DNA of 64,000 nucleotides from Flagellimonas hadalis (GTDB taxonomy: Bacteria > Bacteroidota > Bacteroidia > Flavobacteriales > Flavobacteriaceae): NCBI RefSeq assembly GCF_007785775.2, contig NZ_VNIK02000004.1, positions 1 through 64,000 of the forward strand, written 5' to 3'. The translations under genes were made by a program, and so were the position numbers. Below the pieces are notes generated by a model. It was not told the origin of the DNA and ran no database searches. It saw nothing but the letters and a program-made list of their open reading frames with translations. Below, in pieces: positions 63,621 to 64,000 of this stretch. How positions within the stretch are numbered: position 1 is the first letter of the stretch; each line of letters starts with the position of its first letter.

Positions 63621-64000
63621 TTACATTTTCCCCATATCCTCGAACAAGGCCCATTGATTGGGGTCCAATACCACGGAATCGGGACGGTCTTTGGCCTTGA
63701 TCTCAAAACTTTTGGAACGCTCGTCCAGTTGGATGGTTTCAATGATGGTTTGCCCATCTTTGACCAATCCGATTTCCAAAGGAAATTGGAACACATGGTG
63801 GTCCTGCATTTGCTCCAAATGCACAATGACCTTTCCTTTTTTGTATTCCCAGTTCCATTTGAGTTGTGGATGTCCTTTGATGAACAGCCACTGCTGGAAA
63901 AAGGCATCCAAGTCTTGCCCCGACACCTCTTCCATCACATGGCGGAAATCGTCGGTGAGGGCATTGCTGTTTTGGTAAGAGGCATAGTATTTTCGGATGC
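63621..64000 (-). CDS. M1-family aminopeptidase, C-terminal fragment (cut by window edge)
   Basis: The last 126 codons of a longer gene that enters from beyond base 64000; reading continues in frame to the window edge (IRKYYASYQNSNALTDDFRH). The text VMEEVSGQDLDAFFQQWLF followed by GHPQLKWNWEYKKGKVIVHLEQ matches the C-terminal end of Bacteroidota M1 metallopeptidases. The zinc-binding HExxH part is outside the window. There is no stop codon upstream, so the call is partial, not a pseudogene. Confidence 0.82.
   Translation of the reverse strand, partial: IRKYYASYQNSNALTDDFRHVMEEVSGQDLDAFFQQWLFIKGHPQLKWNWEYKKGKVIVHLEQMQDHHVFQFPLEIGLVKDGQTIIETIQLDERSKSFEIKAKDRPDSVVLDPNQWALFEDMGKM

Overview
The window looks like a chromosomal segment from a marine-type member of the Bacteroidota, most likely family Flavobacteriaceae (an Allomuricauda/Flagellimonas-like organism is a guess). 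The reasons are the SusC/SusD pair, long TonB-dependent receptors with carboxypeptidase-like N-terminal domains, many signal-peptidase-II lipoproteins, a DUF5916 outer-membrane protein, FG-GAP/ASPIC-UnbV lipoproteins, a mevalonate pathway, few Shine-Dalgarno sites, and repeated Bacteroidota-type -7 promoter boxes (TAnnTTTG). Nearly all the DNA is coding. I see no rRNA, tRNA, CRISPR, phage or transposase gene.

Layout. 1-5266: a beta-helix-type lipoprotein and a TonB receptor face a PhoB/PhoR-like two-component pair across an intergenic tract with 11-bp-spaced GTTA repeats. 5191-9675: glycosyltransferase, trmB, LysE exporter, alkyltransferase-like protein and lipoprotein amidase. 9955-16156: an Fe-S/redox run (Mrp ATPase, NifU-domain protein, ferredoxin reductase, [2Fe-2S] ferredoxin), then a TPM-domain protein and a penicillin-acylase-type Ntn hydrolase. 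16157-20183: secreted protein, membrane acyltransferase, membrane-anchored AraC regulator and phosphoesterase, all on the minus strand. 20301-27643: a GAF-domain protein, an HD-PycTM (Pycsar-effector-like) membrane protein, and a 1239-residue phosphoesterase/kinase-like/beta-barrel fusion.

27640-51070 is the main accessory region. A minus-strand operon encodes three tandem paralogous FG-GAP/ASPIC-UnbV lipoproteins of about 1100 residues and a vanadium haloperoxidase-family lipoprotein, followed by a GyrI-like protein and a small lipoprotein. A strong terminator separates it from SusD and SusC. Across a 371-bp control region containing a LacI-type operator lie a LacI regulator, a GH65 phosphorylase and a GH13 lipoprotein. 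This is a compact alpha-glucan utilisation locus lacking the usual beta-phosphoglucomutase, inner-membrane sugar transporter and SusE.

51073-51224 is a MITE-like element with perfect 16-bp terminal inverted repeats. 51246-56722 holds a small membrane protein, a glycerophosphodiester phosphodiesterase, a BaiN-type flavoprotein, the glpK-glpF operon and TspO; the phosphodiesterase, facilitator and kinase form a glycerol/glycerophosphodiester scavenging theme. 56815-61242 is an isoprenoid block (diphosphomevalonate decarboxylase, mevalonate-kinase-like GHMP kinase, UbiA prenyltransferase) followed by an RluB-type pseudouridine synthase and a small protein resembling a fragment of cytochrome oxidase subunit I. 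61306-64000 holds a DUF5916 outer-membrane protein and the C-terminal end of an M1 aminopeptidase. Functional calls rest on motif reading only; no database search was run.
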